The position numbers and the translations under genes are program-made. From positions 987,001 to 1,051,000 of the forward strand of contig BSQZ01000061.1 of assembly GCA_033239005.1 (NCBI GenBank): a DNA stretch of 64,000 bases, in the 5' to 3' direction. How positions within the stretch are numbered: the stretch's first letter is position 1; every line of letters begins with the position of its first letter. This stretch comes from Lamellibrachia satsuma. Lineage: Eukaryota > Annelida > Polychaeta > Sabellida > Siboglinidae. The notes beneath the pieces are model-generated. The model saw only the letters and a list, made by a program, of their open reading frames with translations. It searched no databases and was not told where the DNA came from. This document shows, piece after piece, positions 1 to 42,200 of this stretch.

Positions 1-54
1 TGGAGCATATGTAAAGTTCACTGGAGCATATGTAAAGGTCACTGGAGCACAGCA
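1..54. repeat. 21-bp direct repeat, about 2.5 units
   Basis: The unit begins tggagcatatgtaaag and is repeated twice almost exactly, followed by a third partial unit. It lies just past the stop codon of the minus-strand transposase gene, so it may belong to that element's 3' flank. The window edge cuts it. Confidence 0.7.
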
Positions 55-60
55 AATTCC

Positions 61-2302
61 CTAAAACGCCCCAGGTGCATAGGTGGAGGCATCTCGAGCC
101 ATTGTTCGAGCAACCTTTCGTGCCCGACGGGCCTCCATCGTGCTGGCCTGCACGTGCCGCACAGACTCTCGCAACCGACGACTGTCTGCCTCTGCAGCTG
201 ACGCTTTCAGTCGACTGCCACACTGCAGCCCCATTATTGCATAGCTGCGCGTCACCGTCGAACCAATCCCCTGATTGAATTCCGCAATCGCCAAACAGGT
301 TGCAGCACAAACACGCATCAGGCCAACGAAGCCTGTCTTTGGACATTTGAGCCATACCTTCGAGTGCAGGCTCTCGTTAGCGTTCTGCGTCTTGCCCTGC
401 AAGCAGCGATCCAGCAGGTCAGGATGGCCGAGACGGACGTACACCTCCTTGACCTTCTCTGCAACGTCCTTTGCTAAGGGTGTGCCAACTTTGTCCCGGT
501 GGTAGCCTGGCTCCTCTCCCTTTGCCAGTGCCCGCTGGAAGAAGCACCAGCTGTTGCGGCCAATGGGGCAGTGGTTGTGGTGGGGTTCCTCATCGGTGGA
601 CGCCGCATGGAAGAAAGACGCGAAGACTGCACTCCGCATCGCGTCCTTGTCACCCGTGCAGCTCCGAATTGCCTTTCCATAATACAATGTCAGCTTGTTG
701 ATGGCTGCCAGGGTGAGCTTTCCGTGCCCGCGTCCACTGAGAGTCACTCCAGTCTTCTTGGTGTCCTTGGTGAGGTTACGCAGTGCCGTCCCCATTCGCT
801 TTGCAACATGGTTGATGCACTCCTCCTTGCGGATGTCCACACCTGCGCCATACACCTTCAAGTCACTCCATCTGACAACACTGTCGTGTAGCGGAAGTTG
901 TGCTTCCCGAGAGAGTTGTTCCACAGAATCTCTGCAGCCGTTTTCTCCATTGCGTTGGAGGACCCGGTGTAGTTTGCTGTACAGTTGTCATGCGCCTTGT
1001 ACCACTTCTTGAAGTCGTCAGTGTCCCGGCCTCCATAGCGTGACGCTGCGCATGCACAGCGCTGGCAGTAGAGCGACAGGATGGTGAAGTCGATCACCAG
1101 TCCTGTCACCACCTCCACGACGCATCCGATGCCATACATAGACCTGTGGCCCCGGGTCATCCAGGAACCATCGAAACTGACCATGAGGTCCATGACACCG
1201 GATTCGTCAATGGAGGGGTCAAGTTCTTTGTACACTCTGCGCACGATTTGGGCAGACTCGCACATAACATCGTTCGCAACACGCATACTTGCATTGGTAA
1301 TTGCTGTCTCATGTGTGATGTAGGTCGTGTGGTTCATCACTGGCATGTCGAGGTAGCGGCAGAATTTCACAAGTCCCGAGTACCCGACACCCATGTCCAT
1401 CGTTGCAGACACAGCTGATCTCACCACGACAAACGGGGCATTCGTCGCCTGAGTCCCATCGGTACGGTCTGATGACAGAGTTGCACTGATGACCTTGTCG
1501 CAACTGGTGCAGACAGTTTCGAGGCGACACACCATGCCAAGGGTGCGGTCGACAGCTCGGATGGAGAGTGTACGCTTCCTACACAACGTGCATGGCAGGT
1601 TCGCGACAAGTGATGGCAACACGGCACAGCATACAAGTACTGTTGAAAGATCAGCATCTGTCTCATCCTCAACCAGGAAGCGCGGGACACCTATCTCCTC
1701 CAGAAGATCTGCATAACCAAACTTCTGTTCAGTGGCAGACAGTCTCCGAGATGTTGATGGCCGCCTTGAAGCCTGGAAAAAAATACACAATCTAAATGTA
1801 TTTCATGAACAAAAAAGTATCCGAGACATGTTCAACAACATGCGCGTGTGTGTATATAGGCTATGTATACGATAATTATCAATGCAAGTTGAGGCAATAT
1901 AATAAACCATAGTCACAACTCTGCCTGGTGTGCCTGGATGGCCCCTAGGCCTGAATGTCAACACAGCCACGAACATCAACAGCATGAACTAGATCAGCGT
2001 CAAATCGTTTATACAGCAATAGTTATGCCACAAAGGCTAACGGTGTTTGGATAAAACACAAATGTATATAAATCTTAATCATATGCACTATCATGATGAA
2101 TATATGAAATATAAGAAATTAAACTTACACTGCGTTCCATTCTCGCTGGCACCATGGACATGGTCGAAGACGAAGTTGTCGCTGTAGGTTCATTAGCGTA
2201 TTCAACCCTCGATACCTTCGCACAGCGCGCTGACTGCATCGATGCAAGCTTTCGCTTCCTCCCAGTACCGTAACCGCCCACTCGCTTTCGACAAAACGGC
2301 AT
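61..2302 (-). pseudogene. Mutator-like (MULE) DNA transposase, two exons, broken by a 2-bp insertion
   Basis: Exon 1 (2302-2129) encodes 58 basic and Ser/Thr-rich residues starting MPFCRKRVGGYGTG and ends at AGT|GTAAGT. Exon 2 starts at 1772 after a polypyrimidine-CAG acceptor, in the same phase. Exon 2 has a CxxC...CxxC zinc-ribbon-like stretch (CTLC, CTSC), then VSFDGSWMTRGH with the likely first catalytic Asp, TVLSDG with the second, and KEECINHVAKRMG with the likely catalytic Glu. This layout fits the Mutator-like transposase family of invertebrate genomes (family knowledge; residue roles inferred). The frame breaks at about 865-866, where two extra bases separate LSDG from the continuing frame LKVYGAGVDIRKEEC. 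The rest reads open to the stop at 61-63. One lesion in about 680 codons suggests recent inactivation. It sits in an intron of the EML6-like gene, same strand. Terminal inverted repeats were not found; the left end may lie outside. Confidence 0.8.
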
Positions 2303-32326
<30,024 letters not shown>

Positions 32327-32574
32327 CTAGGGAATTTGATCACGTGGTCAGCAAGCTAGCCAATCAGAGTCGCGCTAATATCAATGTCTGCGCCCACTAA
32401 GCATTAAATTATCGCCCGAGTAAACATTTACCGGTAACCAAGGACAGTATTTATTGAACGCTAGAATAACCGCAAACTTATCAGTTTATTAAAAAGAGTT
32501 ATGAATTAGTCATGGATCTTGATTCATGATGCTAGTTTAGAAGTGTACCAAAACGTTTTACGCGTTGGCTTAAT

Positions 32575-32705
32575 AGCTAAACCTAGCTTAGCCTAGCCCT
32601 ACTCCTAGCCCTAGCCCTGGCCTAGGCCAAAGGCAAAGGCAGAGCCACTAGGGCCTAGGCCCTGCCCTAGGCTAAGGGTAACCCTAGGCTAAGCAGCAAC
32701 TGGAT
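32575..32705. repeat. CCTAG/CTAGG-rich palindromic tract upstream of EML6
   Basis: Repeated cctagccctagccctggcc on the left and ggcctaggccctgccctagg on the right are partly inverted copies and could form a cruciform. It lies about 360-490 bp upstream of the EML6 start codon. Confidence 0.7.
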
Positions 32706-33088
32706 AAGGCTAAGTTAATGCATGTTATACGCTTTTATCATAATCATTTATACGTGATGGTTAGAATTTATAACGTTTTTGAAATTTTGCTGTAAAATTT
32801 GCTTTTCTCTGGATGAGGATTTTGAGGTTAGCAACATTGTCTTAATGCTATAACGGGAGTCTACCTTGACCTTTATATGCGTGTTATTTGTCTGTCTGAT
32901 ACCTATTTCTAATTCCCTGCCCTGGATTGTCCAGATCTTCCTTGCGCTTGGAATCAGGCACTGATTAAATACTCCATGCGATTGTTTGGCGATATAAAGA
33001 TGTTAAAGAAGCAAAATTGTTGTGACATCGTGCACGTTTTGTTTATTCACACATCATGTTTTAATTCTAAATTTGCACTGTATATGCT

Positions 33089-33401
33089 TACCATATTCAA
33101 CATGTTAAGCGTACATGTCCTAATTAGCGTACACACCCTTTTTAATCAGCAGGATCCATAATTATTGTAATTTGACTAGTATGGAACAACTGAAATCTCA
33201 CCACCTGATTTCGAACAGTTGGCACCATTTTTCAGTTGTTCTACATTAATTATTCATCAAATGACACCACTAGTGTTAAACAGTTACAATATTGAAAAGA
33301 AAAGAATGTTGGTGTATGTTTATTAGAACGAATTCCTTTACATTTTTCCATGGCCCAATTTTGTTCAAGCATACCATACGCTTATTATGTAGAATATGGT
33401 A
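33089..33401. mobile_element. MITE family 1, copy B (313 bp)
   Basis: Left end taccatattcaacatgttaag; right end, on the other strand, taccatattctacataataag. Internal landmarks cagcaggatccataattatt and gcaccatttttcagttgttc are shared with copy A. The ends can be read with a TA duplication. Confidence 0.85.
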
Positions 33402-33406
33402 GTTAC

Positions 33407-33716
33407 TTATCTTTGCTGCATAAGGCCACATAATAACTGCCATTTTGTGCGATCCCTAGCTGCATTCTTTGCCATCTCCCAATAATTCCATCCCAGTTGT
33501 TTTTTCTGCTTCCACAGTCCATCTCCCATGTTGATTCTTGCCTTCCTCTTTTCCTTCTTTTTTTTGTGTGTTGTGATTCCCATTTCTCCTAAGTGTGTGG
33601 CCGATCCATCTCCATCGTCTGATCTTAATTTCTTCTGAGACTGGTGACATACATTTGTATAGGTCTTCATTTGACATTTGCACTGTATACAGGTAAGTTA
33701 AATAGTTCCTGTTCAC
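33407..33716 (-). pseudogene. LINE reverse-transcriptase C-terminal relic
   Basis: In two overlapping frames the minus strand reads IKIRRWRWIGHTLRRNGNH, then WNYWEMAKNAARDRTKWQLL. These are the characteristic C-terminal motifs (RRWRWIGH.LR ... A.DR..W..L) of RTE/Jockey-type RT proteins. The frame changes within it. It directly abuts MITE copy B. Confidence 0.75.
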
Positions 33717-34202
33717 CTACCGGCCCACCTATACGCTATGATAGGAAAAAGAAGACAATTAATATGGCACCTGGCATTTTATTACACATTCAATATTATT
33801 AATAAATATAAAATAATAAAATAATGGTGAATCTTCTGACATGACACCATCACTGATGAAATAAATGACTACTGGCACGACTTGTAAATGATCAGTTTTG
33901 AACTACTGGCAATTCGAGTTTGAAGCCTATGGTACCTATGTACCAAATTTAAAATTTGACAAGATTCTGCATAAACTCTGTATTCCATAAAATATATCCA
34001 CCTGTTTTGACATGCAGCAGTGTCCAACTTCAAATCTGTCCATGACTTTTAATGACATAGGCTAATTAACCAATGGAAAATGCTATATGGATTTATACAG
34101 CTGCATACAAAATATAATAAGTACTGTATACAAGTCAAAAATATGGATTTCAACCAAAATATGTGGCAGGTTTGTTAGACAATCTATGATGACAAGCAGC
34201 TG

Positions 34203-34350
34203 TATGTTATGTATGAACACTGTATGCTACGTATGAACGCTGTATGTTACATATAAACGTTGTACGTATGAACGTTGATATGTATGAACACTGTATGCTA
34301 CGTATGAATGCTGTATGTTACATATAAACGTTGTACGTCTGAACGTTGAA
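34203..34350. repeat. Short tandem repeat of tgtatgaac... units
   Basis: Two larger units of about 67 bp, each built of cgtatgaacgctgtatgtta and catataaacgttgtacg, follow each other. Intergenic. Confidence 0.7.
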
Positions 34351-34645
34351 GTCACATGATCTGTGTCGTTGTTTGTTGGACATCCAACAGGCTCGTGCAT
34401 GCCGAACATGCTTTACAAACCCATTTTCATTAATACTAACATTAACACAGATTAACTGACTGGCAGATAGTTCAATACAGTACACATTCAATACAGACAC
34501 ATGTATAAAATAACATTTTATACACAACAGCACCATCGCCTTTTCTATAAAATGACAATTTTTTATGAATGTCATAAGACATTTTTTTTATAAAATCTAT
34601 TATAAACTACTGGATCAGTTCATCAAGAAAAGTATCATAAGTATG

Positions 34646-35230
34646 CTTGTTGAAACATTTCTTTTAACATATCCAAAAGGTTTTTTACACCAGTAGTAGT
34701 TTTTCACCATCTTTTTAAGATGGCCTTGTCAGTAATATTGAGTGCTGGTAGAATGACATCTTCGTAGAAGTGTGGAAGTTTGTAATTCCCCTCATCTCGG
34801 TTGATCGATGCCTTTGTCTTCCATATCCACATAGCTTCTTTCACGTCTTCCAGCCTATGAGATGGTTTTCGGTGGTTGTGTGGTCTGTGCGGACGGACTC
34901 GGTGGGGGTGGACTGCGAACGTTTCATTTTGCTCCTCGTACATTGTTCTCTTGGTGTATTCTACACATCTTTCTTGCGTTCATCTAGTCTCGTCTTAAAC
35001 AGTCTCCCTGTTTCTCCTATATAGGCTGTGCCACAACTCTTACACGGGATTTGATACACTAGTTCACCCTTTCTTCCGGTTATTCGTCCTTTGGGTGTAT
35101 GGGGACTCATGGCTGTGGCCTCCCTCTCTGAGACACCTTCCATGTATGGGATGACGACCTGGCTTCTGTAGATCTTGTCCTTTTTTCTCTTGTCAGTATA
35201 CAATGATGTCACCATACCGGAACATCATTA
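34646..35230 (-). mobile_element. Penelope-like element fragment with GIY-YIG endonuclease
   Basis: The minus strand reads SQVVIPYMEGVSE, then ELVYQIPCKSCGTAYIGETG, the GIY-YIG-type motif with Penelope-specific cysteines, and KTRLDERKKDV. After a frame break near 34950 it continues as KEAMWIWKTKASINRDEGNY and LPHFYEDVILP, the conserved C terminus. The RT domain is missing, so the copy is 5'-truncated. The far end (34650-34697) carries one copy of the 46-bp unit that forms the array at 35266-35820, in opposite orientation. Confidence 0.85.
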
Positions 35231-35265
35231 GTATTGACGAAGTAATCACGAGAAGATGAAGAAAA

Positions 35266-35820
35266 CAGCTACTGGGGTAAAAACCATTTGGATATGTTAA
35301 AAGAAATGTTTCAGCTACTGGGGTAAAAACCATTTGGATATGTTAAAAGAAATGTTTCAGCTACTGGGGTAAAAACCATTTGGATATGTTAAAAGAAATG
35401 TTTCAGCTACTGGGGTAAAAACCATTTGGATATGTTAAAAGAAATGTTTCAGCTACTGGGGTAAAAACCATTTGGATATGTTAAAAGAAATGTTTCAGCT
35501 ACTGGGGTAAAAACCTTTTGGATATGTTAAAAGAAATGTTTCAGCTACTGGGGTAAAAACCATTTGGATATGTTAAAAGAAATGTTTCAGCTACTGGGGT
35601 AAAAACCTTTTGGATATGTTAAAAGAAATGTTTCAGCTACTGGGGTAAAAACCATTTGGATATGTTAAAAGAAATGTTTCAGCTACTGGGGTAAAATCCA
35701 TTTGGATATGTTAAAAGAAATGTTTCAGCTACTGGGGTAAAAACCTTTTGGACATGTTAAAAGAAATGTTTCAGCTACTGGTGTAAAAACCTTTTGGATA
35801 TGTTAATAGAAATGTTTCAG
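35266..35820. repeat. 46-bp minisatellite, 12 units, linked to the Penelope-like element
   Basis: The unit is cagctactggggtaaaaacc then atttggatatgttaaaagaa then atgttt. Units differ mainly by accatttgg versus accttttgg, and the last two drift (gacatg; gtgtaaa). It is the inverted counterpart of the terminal unit at 34650-34697. There are no spacers, so it is not a CRISPR array. Confidence 0.95.
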
Positions 35821-36287
35821 CATGAAAATGAACTATCCTGAGAAATGTTCAATATTATCATAAGTACTCCGGACAACATGAAAATGTTCATACCATGTAT
35901 ATACATGAACAAGGCAACATTGTTGGTTAAATAAGTCACCTTTCTATATTCATAACATAATTTTGAAGTAGCTGTTCTTGTTGATATGCTATATAACATC
36001 CTTCACATAAAAATACACAAGTGACTTCAGCTACGACAATATAATTTGAAGCTGTGCAAGTTATACTACAATATAATGAAAACAACAATATCCTATAATG
36101 CATACAAAATACACTGGCATAAAATAAATGCATCTTCAATACAGATGCCATAAAATATGGCAGTTTTGATTGGGCTCACGCAAACACAGATTTGATGACC
36201 AGGAGGTTGCGATGCCTGATCCATAATCAGGTGGTCGTTGTTCTCAGTAATACAAGAAACTTGGATAATTGGATACTTTCCACAGTG
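35821..36287 (-). other. SELENON 3' UTR / intergenic; SECIS expected here, not identified
   Basis: Downstream of the SELENON stop (TAG, 36288-36290). A selenoprotein mRNA needs a SECIS hairpin in its 3' UTR (established). The clearest local hairpin is TGCCATA-TTT-TATGGCA (36146-36162), with GTGA upstream and TTGAAGA downstream, but the helix between these is too short to call a SECIS. The 3' UTR end is unknown. Confidence 0.3.
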
Positions 36288-39200
36288 CTATAAGTAGGGT
36301 TGACCTTTTGTGAGTCCTTCTTTCAGCAGGTTGTGATACACAACTTCTGATGGATCCTCATATCTGCAACAGAAAGAAACATACAGTTTTCACATGCTGT
36401 ATACGAATCTGTGAACATAACCTGGGGCAGATTCAGTGTGGTAAATTCATTCATCACAGCATGCAGCACTGTTTCGCCCCAGAAGGTTATTTTGTCATTC
36501 AAGGGAGGCAGCACGCCTGGATCACAACCTCGGCGGATAGTGTCATTGCAGAAATGGGCATCATTGTTGGATTCACGTTTGAATCAGATTATTTTTGTTA
36601 AGTAATTATTAATCATGTAGTCAGAATTTAATTAATCATTAATTTTTCTTAATTAATCACAAACATGATAACTTTGATTATTTAAAAAAATATGTCCACA
36701 AATGTATTATGAAATATTAATAAACTGATACATAAGTTATATTAAAAAAATAGTCCATAACAAATATGTTTTATGTAGACAGCTTTAAAAATAATTTTTA
36801 TGTCATGGGATTTTCAAAAAAGGTTAAACTTCTGGCAGGAACTGCAATGAGTTGAGCCGGCATTGTATCTTGGCACGACACCTGCCACTTTGAACGTGAC
36901 CCAAATCAGTCTTTATCTGTACAATCATTGTAATAACCAAATTATCATGAAGAGATGTGCTGGCCAGGTGTCAGGACTGCAGCAGCAATATCTAATGGTG
37001 TTACTATTAGATATAGCTAGGTTTACACAGATTGTTCTGATGTTACACTTTCTCAACTAATCTAGACGGTGACCATCTTTTGCTTACTAACTTTACTTAG
37101 AATATGTTCAACAGATACACACGTTTATGTTAGTGAACAAGCAACAAAACCTAACATAAAAGTGCATACCAGACGAAATAGTAGCATAGAAACATTGCAA
37201 GAACTGCTACACAATGCTACAATAACAGTTCTCATGCGACAACTACAACTCGGCACTGATGTTTACTCATCCTTCACGCAAGATAACACTGGTCTTTCAC
37301 CAACGTGTTACAGAAGTTTGCTGATGAAAGGTCCCTGTTTTCAAGCCTAGGCCATTATTTTCTAAATTAATTAACTTTGTTCCTTGTACCGTAGAGTAGT
37401 ACAGTGTAGCTATAGGTAGTGTCTGTAGAAGGGGAATTCTAAGCATATGGTGGCCAGAAACAATTAGTAATGAAGCACTATGGGAAAGAACAAACCAAAA
37501 AACATTACAAGACAGGCGCTCACATGAAACCCTCAGACAAAATGAAAAGGGGAATGCCAAGAAACAGCTGGCATAGAGAAGTAGAAGCAGAGATGTCAGA
37601 AACAGGACGTGGAGGGAACGAACTGGAAACGCAAGTCCAAAACCGTGTCCAGTGGAAAGGAGTCGTCAATGGCTTATGCTCCACCAGGGAATGAAAATGC
37701 TTAAAATAAGAAGCAATGGTATCCATACATAAGTTTATTCATCGCCATCACTTGCTCCTTGTCCAGCAGGTCGTTGGCATTGCAGCTGTGGACCATGGTG
37801 CCGTTGGGCAGTGACATCATCACCATGACCGGGAAGCGGTAGACGGACAGCTGCTGACGGGCGATCGCAGCGAACTCTGGTTGGTCCTCGTCCTCTTGCA
37901 AGGCCTGCAAGCAGTGCATCACATGACAGTGTAATTATTATCCAATGATTTACTTTCTGAGTGACTCTGTTGAACGCACGTCACATGACTGTAATAATCC
38001 AATGGCATCTTTTCTGTGTGATTCAGCTGAGCTGAGCAGTTGCTAATGAGTCTCTAGTTCATAGTTTGCTCTTCTTGTTGAAGTATAACTAACACAGATA
38101 CATATTATGAATCAAACTGAAACTGAATTTATCTAGTATCCACTAACGACGTGCTAGATCGTTTGTTATTTTGTTTTGGCGAAATCATCAGACAAACTAT
38201 TAAATTAGTTTTGACTGGGTCCAATTAAAAATTCTATGAAAAGGGGATGGTGAAAAGTGGTCCAGCTGAGCTGTACGAGGAGGTTTATATAATATCACAT
38301 AAGGTATTTACACTTTTGCACGTTACCCGATCTAATGATCAGAGTCAATTCTTTTAATGTTTTTAACAAAAGTACTCTTCTTTAAACTGGCTGCCCATAT
38401 TACTTAAGCCATACACATGCTACAAACCTGAACATCAATGAACCTGATTTGTAATAGGCTAAATCAATCGAAAAAGGGAATTTAAACCCAGATTTACAAA
38501 CACTACTAAGAATTACATAAACGAACTTGACTTTGATCACAACATCAATAACAAAACTACCGTGATACATACACCAAACATGACATCATGGACTACCAAC
38601 ACTGACTCTCTCAACTGATAACATCAGTGATCTTGCCACTGACCTTGAGGTCAACAACCAGTGACCAGCTGTTGATGAAGTGGTCCGACAGCAGGCGGAT
38701 GACGCGCGGACTCTCCAGGGCATTCTCCCGGAGTGTCCGCGCTGATCCTCAGCAGCTCTGGTCGTCTAGCGCACCCCACAACACGATCGAGTGCACAAGT
38801 TTTTTCTTGGCCCGTGCTCGCGCAAACGCCTCCGTTAAATTGTAGTAAGGCACCTGATCACAGAAAGGAAAGTATTTTTTAAACTGTCACATGACTGCTG
38901 AATTGGTTTGTGTTTCTGTTTTATCATCAATAAGGAGATATATTTGAAATTTTGTCTTCATTACAATTAATTTTCAAGTTGTTGCATTTATTGAAAAGAA
39001 ACTAGTGACAATGACAATCGTGTCTACAGTATCTAGCCTTTTTATAAAGCGTGGACAAACTTTATGAGGGTCGCGTGATTATAAACCATTAACACATGTA
39101 CAATTATTTTCCCCTCCACACGCAATGTAACATGATATTCATCCAGAAACATTCTAATTAAGCAGATAACATTCAAAGTACATTTTAAAAATGTGGTTTA

Positions 39201-42200
39201 AAAAAACACATTTGGGCAGATAAGATGTTATAAGAAATATAATTTATACTATATAACATGATAACATTTTGTTAACTAAATTTCATTGAGTTTTTGTTTA
39301 ATAATATACAACATTATGTCTAGAGAAGATAGAGTGCTTTGGGTCGGGCAGCAAAATAAATATCTTAATATAAGACTGGAAGGGAAGAAACTGAACCAGC
39401 AACTTTGTATTCCTGGGTGGAGCAGTTTGCAGGGATGGCGGCAAGGAGACAGATATTCACATGAAGTATACAAGGAGGAAAGTGGAAGGGGCGATGAGAG
39501 ATAGACATATATCTCGGAAGCTCAAAGGAAAGGTGCTTAGCTAGTGTAACACATGAGCTAAGCTGTGAAGAGAGATTTGGCGGGAGGGGAGTGGACAATG
39601 GGAACGAGGGATGGGGGAGTGGAGTCGGCAGTGAAACGGGACCAGTGATGAAGGGAAATTTTTTTTACCAGCATTGGTGCCAGCCTAACCCCAGACTTCT
39701 GGGATACAGAGGAGAGCGACAACAAACAGGAGTAAGTGCTATAAAAGAACTAGAATTATTATTTATAATTATGATTTTATGACAAAAACAAAGAGAATTT
39801 GTACAACTAAGTGTAGAATACATACTTCTTTGAAAGGAAACAATTTCACTTCAAGTTTTCTTGCGGCCTCCTCTTCCGAGATCTTCTCCGTCCACTCTAT
39901 TGTTGACAGTGTATTGTCTTGTCCACCCGTGGTGGCGTTGATGTGGTCACTCCGTACGTCAACGCCATTCAGTACAGCCGGGACGGATGCCCTGGTCACC
40001 CTAAGCTCCATCTGAGGCATGTAGCCAATGTCCACCTCCATGCTCTCCTCCGAGTCCGTCAGCCATTCCATGTCTAAAATCGTTCAAACATGTTTTTTAT
40101 ACATATTTGTATAAAATGTCTATATGTCACGTTTTTGTACACAAGCACTTAGCATTAGACCAATAGCACAATTGCGGTACACTTATGTGACACTTGTGAC
40201 TTTTGCTCTTTATATTTTACACAATAATTTCTAGGTATATAATTATTATGTAGCATGTGTTGTATGTCTGATGGTAAGTCCTGATGATAATTCTATTGCT
40301 TATTATATACTTTGTGCACTTACAATAATTTCGGTACAATCAGCCATGCGCTCATCACTATATATGTGTGAGCGTCCGGTAATCATATAGATTTAATCAT
40401 GGATTGCCATATCAACAACCTACTATTGTCTATGCTTTGTTGATGTAAATTGAACCAGGCACATCAGTTATAATTACATCCAATTCATAATGGGGGAATT
40501 CTCTAGAAAGCAGCACAGGAACCTAAATTAATAATAATATTTATTTTGCATAGCACTACATCTAATACAGTTCACAGCCTTTTACAAACAGAAAATCTGA
40601 TTATAAATAGTCCACTGCTGTAAACCAACACTTGTAATATTAGAGGTAATAATTATATTATACATAATATTTCTTTTAAAAATAATTAAAAGAGGCGTGC
40701 ACACATAATGCTGAGCCACATGAAATGTTATTAAAACACACATGAATGCAAGCACGCACGCACGCACGCACGCACGCACACATGTATATAAACATCAATA
40801 AGTAAATTGCAATTGTCAAATATTTCAATGTGCGCATGTGGGTTCTCTCAATTAGGAGTCGGACGCTTTAACCAATATGCCACCGACCCCACACAATGCA
40901 GCCATCATCGGTGCCGCAACATGTATTGTTTTAATAATAATATTTCATGATATATTATGTGCATTAAATACCTGACAGTTATTGACGTTCTAAAAGAGAC
41001 TCACCAACATTAAGTCTCTTATTGTTCGGCACATACAAGGTGAAGTTCAAGAGCCTCCCAGAATTCCTGCTGATGATCACATGACCTGTGAACTGCCCTG
41101 GAGTGTACCAGAATGGGTAATAAGGCGGTTCATTCAACTGGAACTCTGCATGAATTCTGAAAACAACGAACAAGAAACTGTAACAATGTTGTCAAATGCA
41201 ATGAACAAACATTTGGTGTCCCACAAGTTAAATTAAAAATATTAAAGCTACCTTCGCGATTAAATGTTTCACTCATCTCAATCTTACCTTAAGATAATTT
41301 TATGAATAAACGAACATAATTATACCTAGTATCCACTATGATATGCCAGCTTGTTTGTGCAAATGCGTTGTTTAGTTTTTGATGAAATCAGCCAACAAAC
41401 AACAGCCTGTACTAAATAATTTTTTACTGGACCTGGTGAAAAAATGACAAAAGTAGCACACCTCTATTAAATGACAAAAGTAGCCCACCTCTATTAAATG
41501 ACAAAAGTAGCCCACCTCTATTAAATGACAAAAGTAGCACACCTCTATTAAATGACAAAAGTAGCACACCTCTATTAAATGACAAAAGTAGCCCACCTCT
41601 ATTAAATGACAAAAGTAGCCCACCTCTGTTAAATGACAAATTAGCCCACCTCTATTATAATATACATGAGGTCATTCACACTTTCACAAATTACACGATA
41701 TATAATGATCAAAGTCAACTCTTGACAATTTCAACACCAGTATGTCTTTTATTAAACGGACTACTTACACTAGATGACTACGTGTACTACTGTACTTACA
41801 CTAGATGACTATGTGTATTACTGTACTTACACTAGATGACTATGTGTATTACTGTACTTACACTAGATGACTACGTGCATTACTGTACTTACACTAGATG
41901 ACTACGTGTACTACTGTACTTACACTAGATGACTACGTGTATTACTGTACTTACACTAGATGACTATGTGTATTACTGTACTTACACTAGATGACTATGT
42001 GTATTACTGTACTTACACTAGATGACTACGTGTACTACTGTACTTACTCTAGATGACTATGTGTATTACTGTACTTACACTAGATGACTACGTGTATTAC
42101 TGTACTTACACTAGATGACTATGTGTATTACTGTACTTACACTAGATGACTACGTGTATTACTGTACTTACACTAGATGACTACGTGTATTACTGTACTT

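Noticed and set aside
32590..32650. Telomere-like repeat (ccctag units)
   Set aside because: Only a few irregular units with both strands intermixed; it is not a TTAGGG or TTAGG array.
34600..35268. Hammerhead ribozyme in the Penelope-like element
   Set aside because: Such ribozymes are known in these elements, but I found no CTGATGA...GAAA core with the needed stems here.
36130..36180. Candidate SECIS hairpin
   Set aside because: It has some of the landmarks (GTGA, AAAA, mini-stem) but the helix between quartet and bulge is too short and poorly paired.
38749..38751. TGA in SELENON exon 6 as a pseudogene stop
   Set aside because: It falls exactly at the SCUG selenocysteine of the family, with intact frame on both sides and an SRE stem-loop downstream.
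41372..41639. Minus-strand frames with repeated FNRGGLLLS or CHLIEVGYF peptides
   Set aside because: A 27-bp tandem repeat keeps all frames periodic; there is no start context or splice partner.
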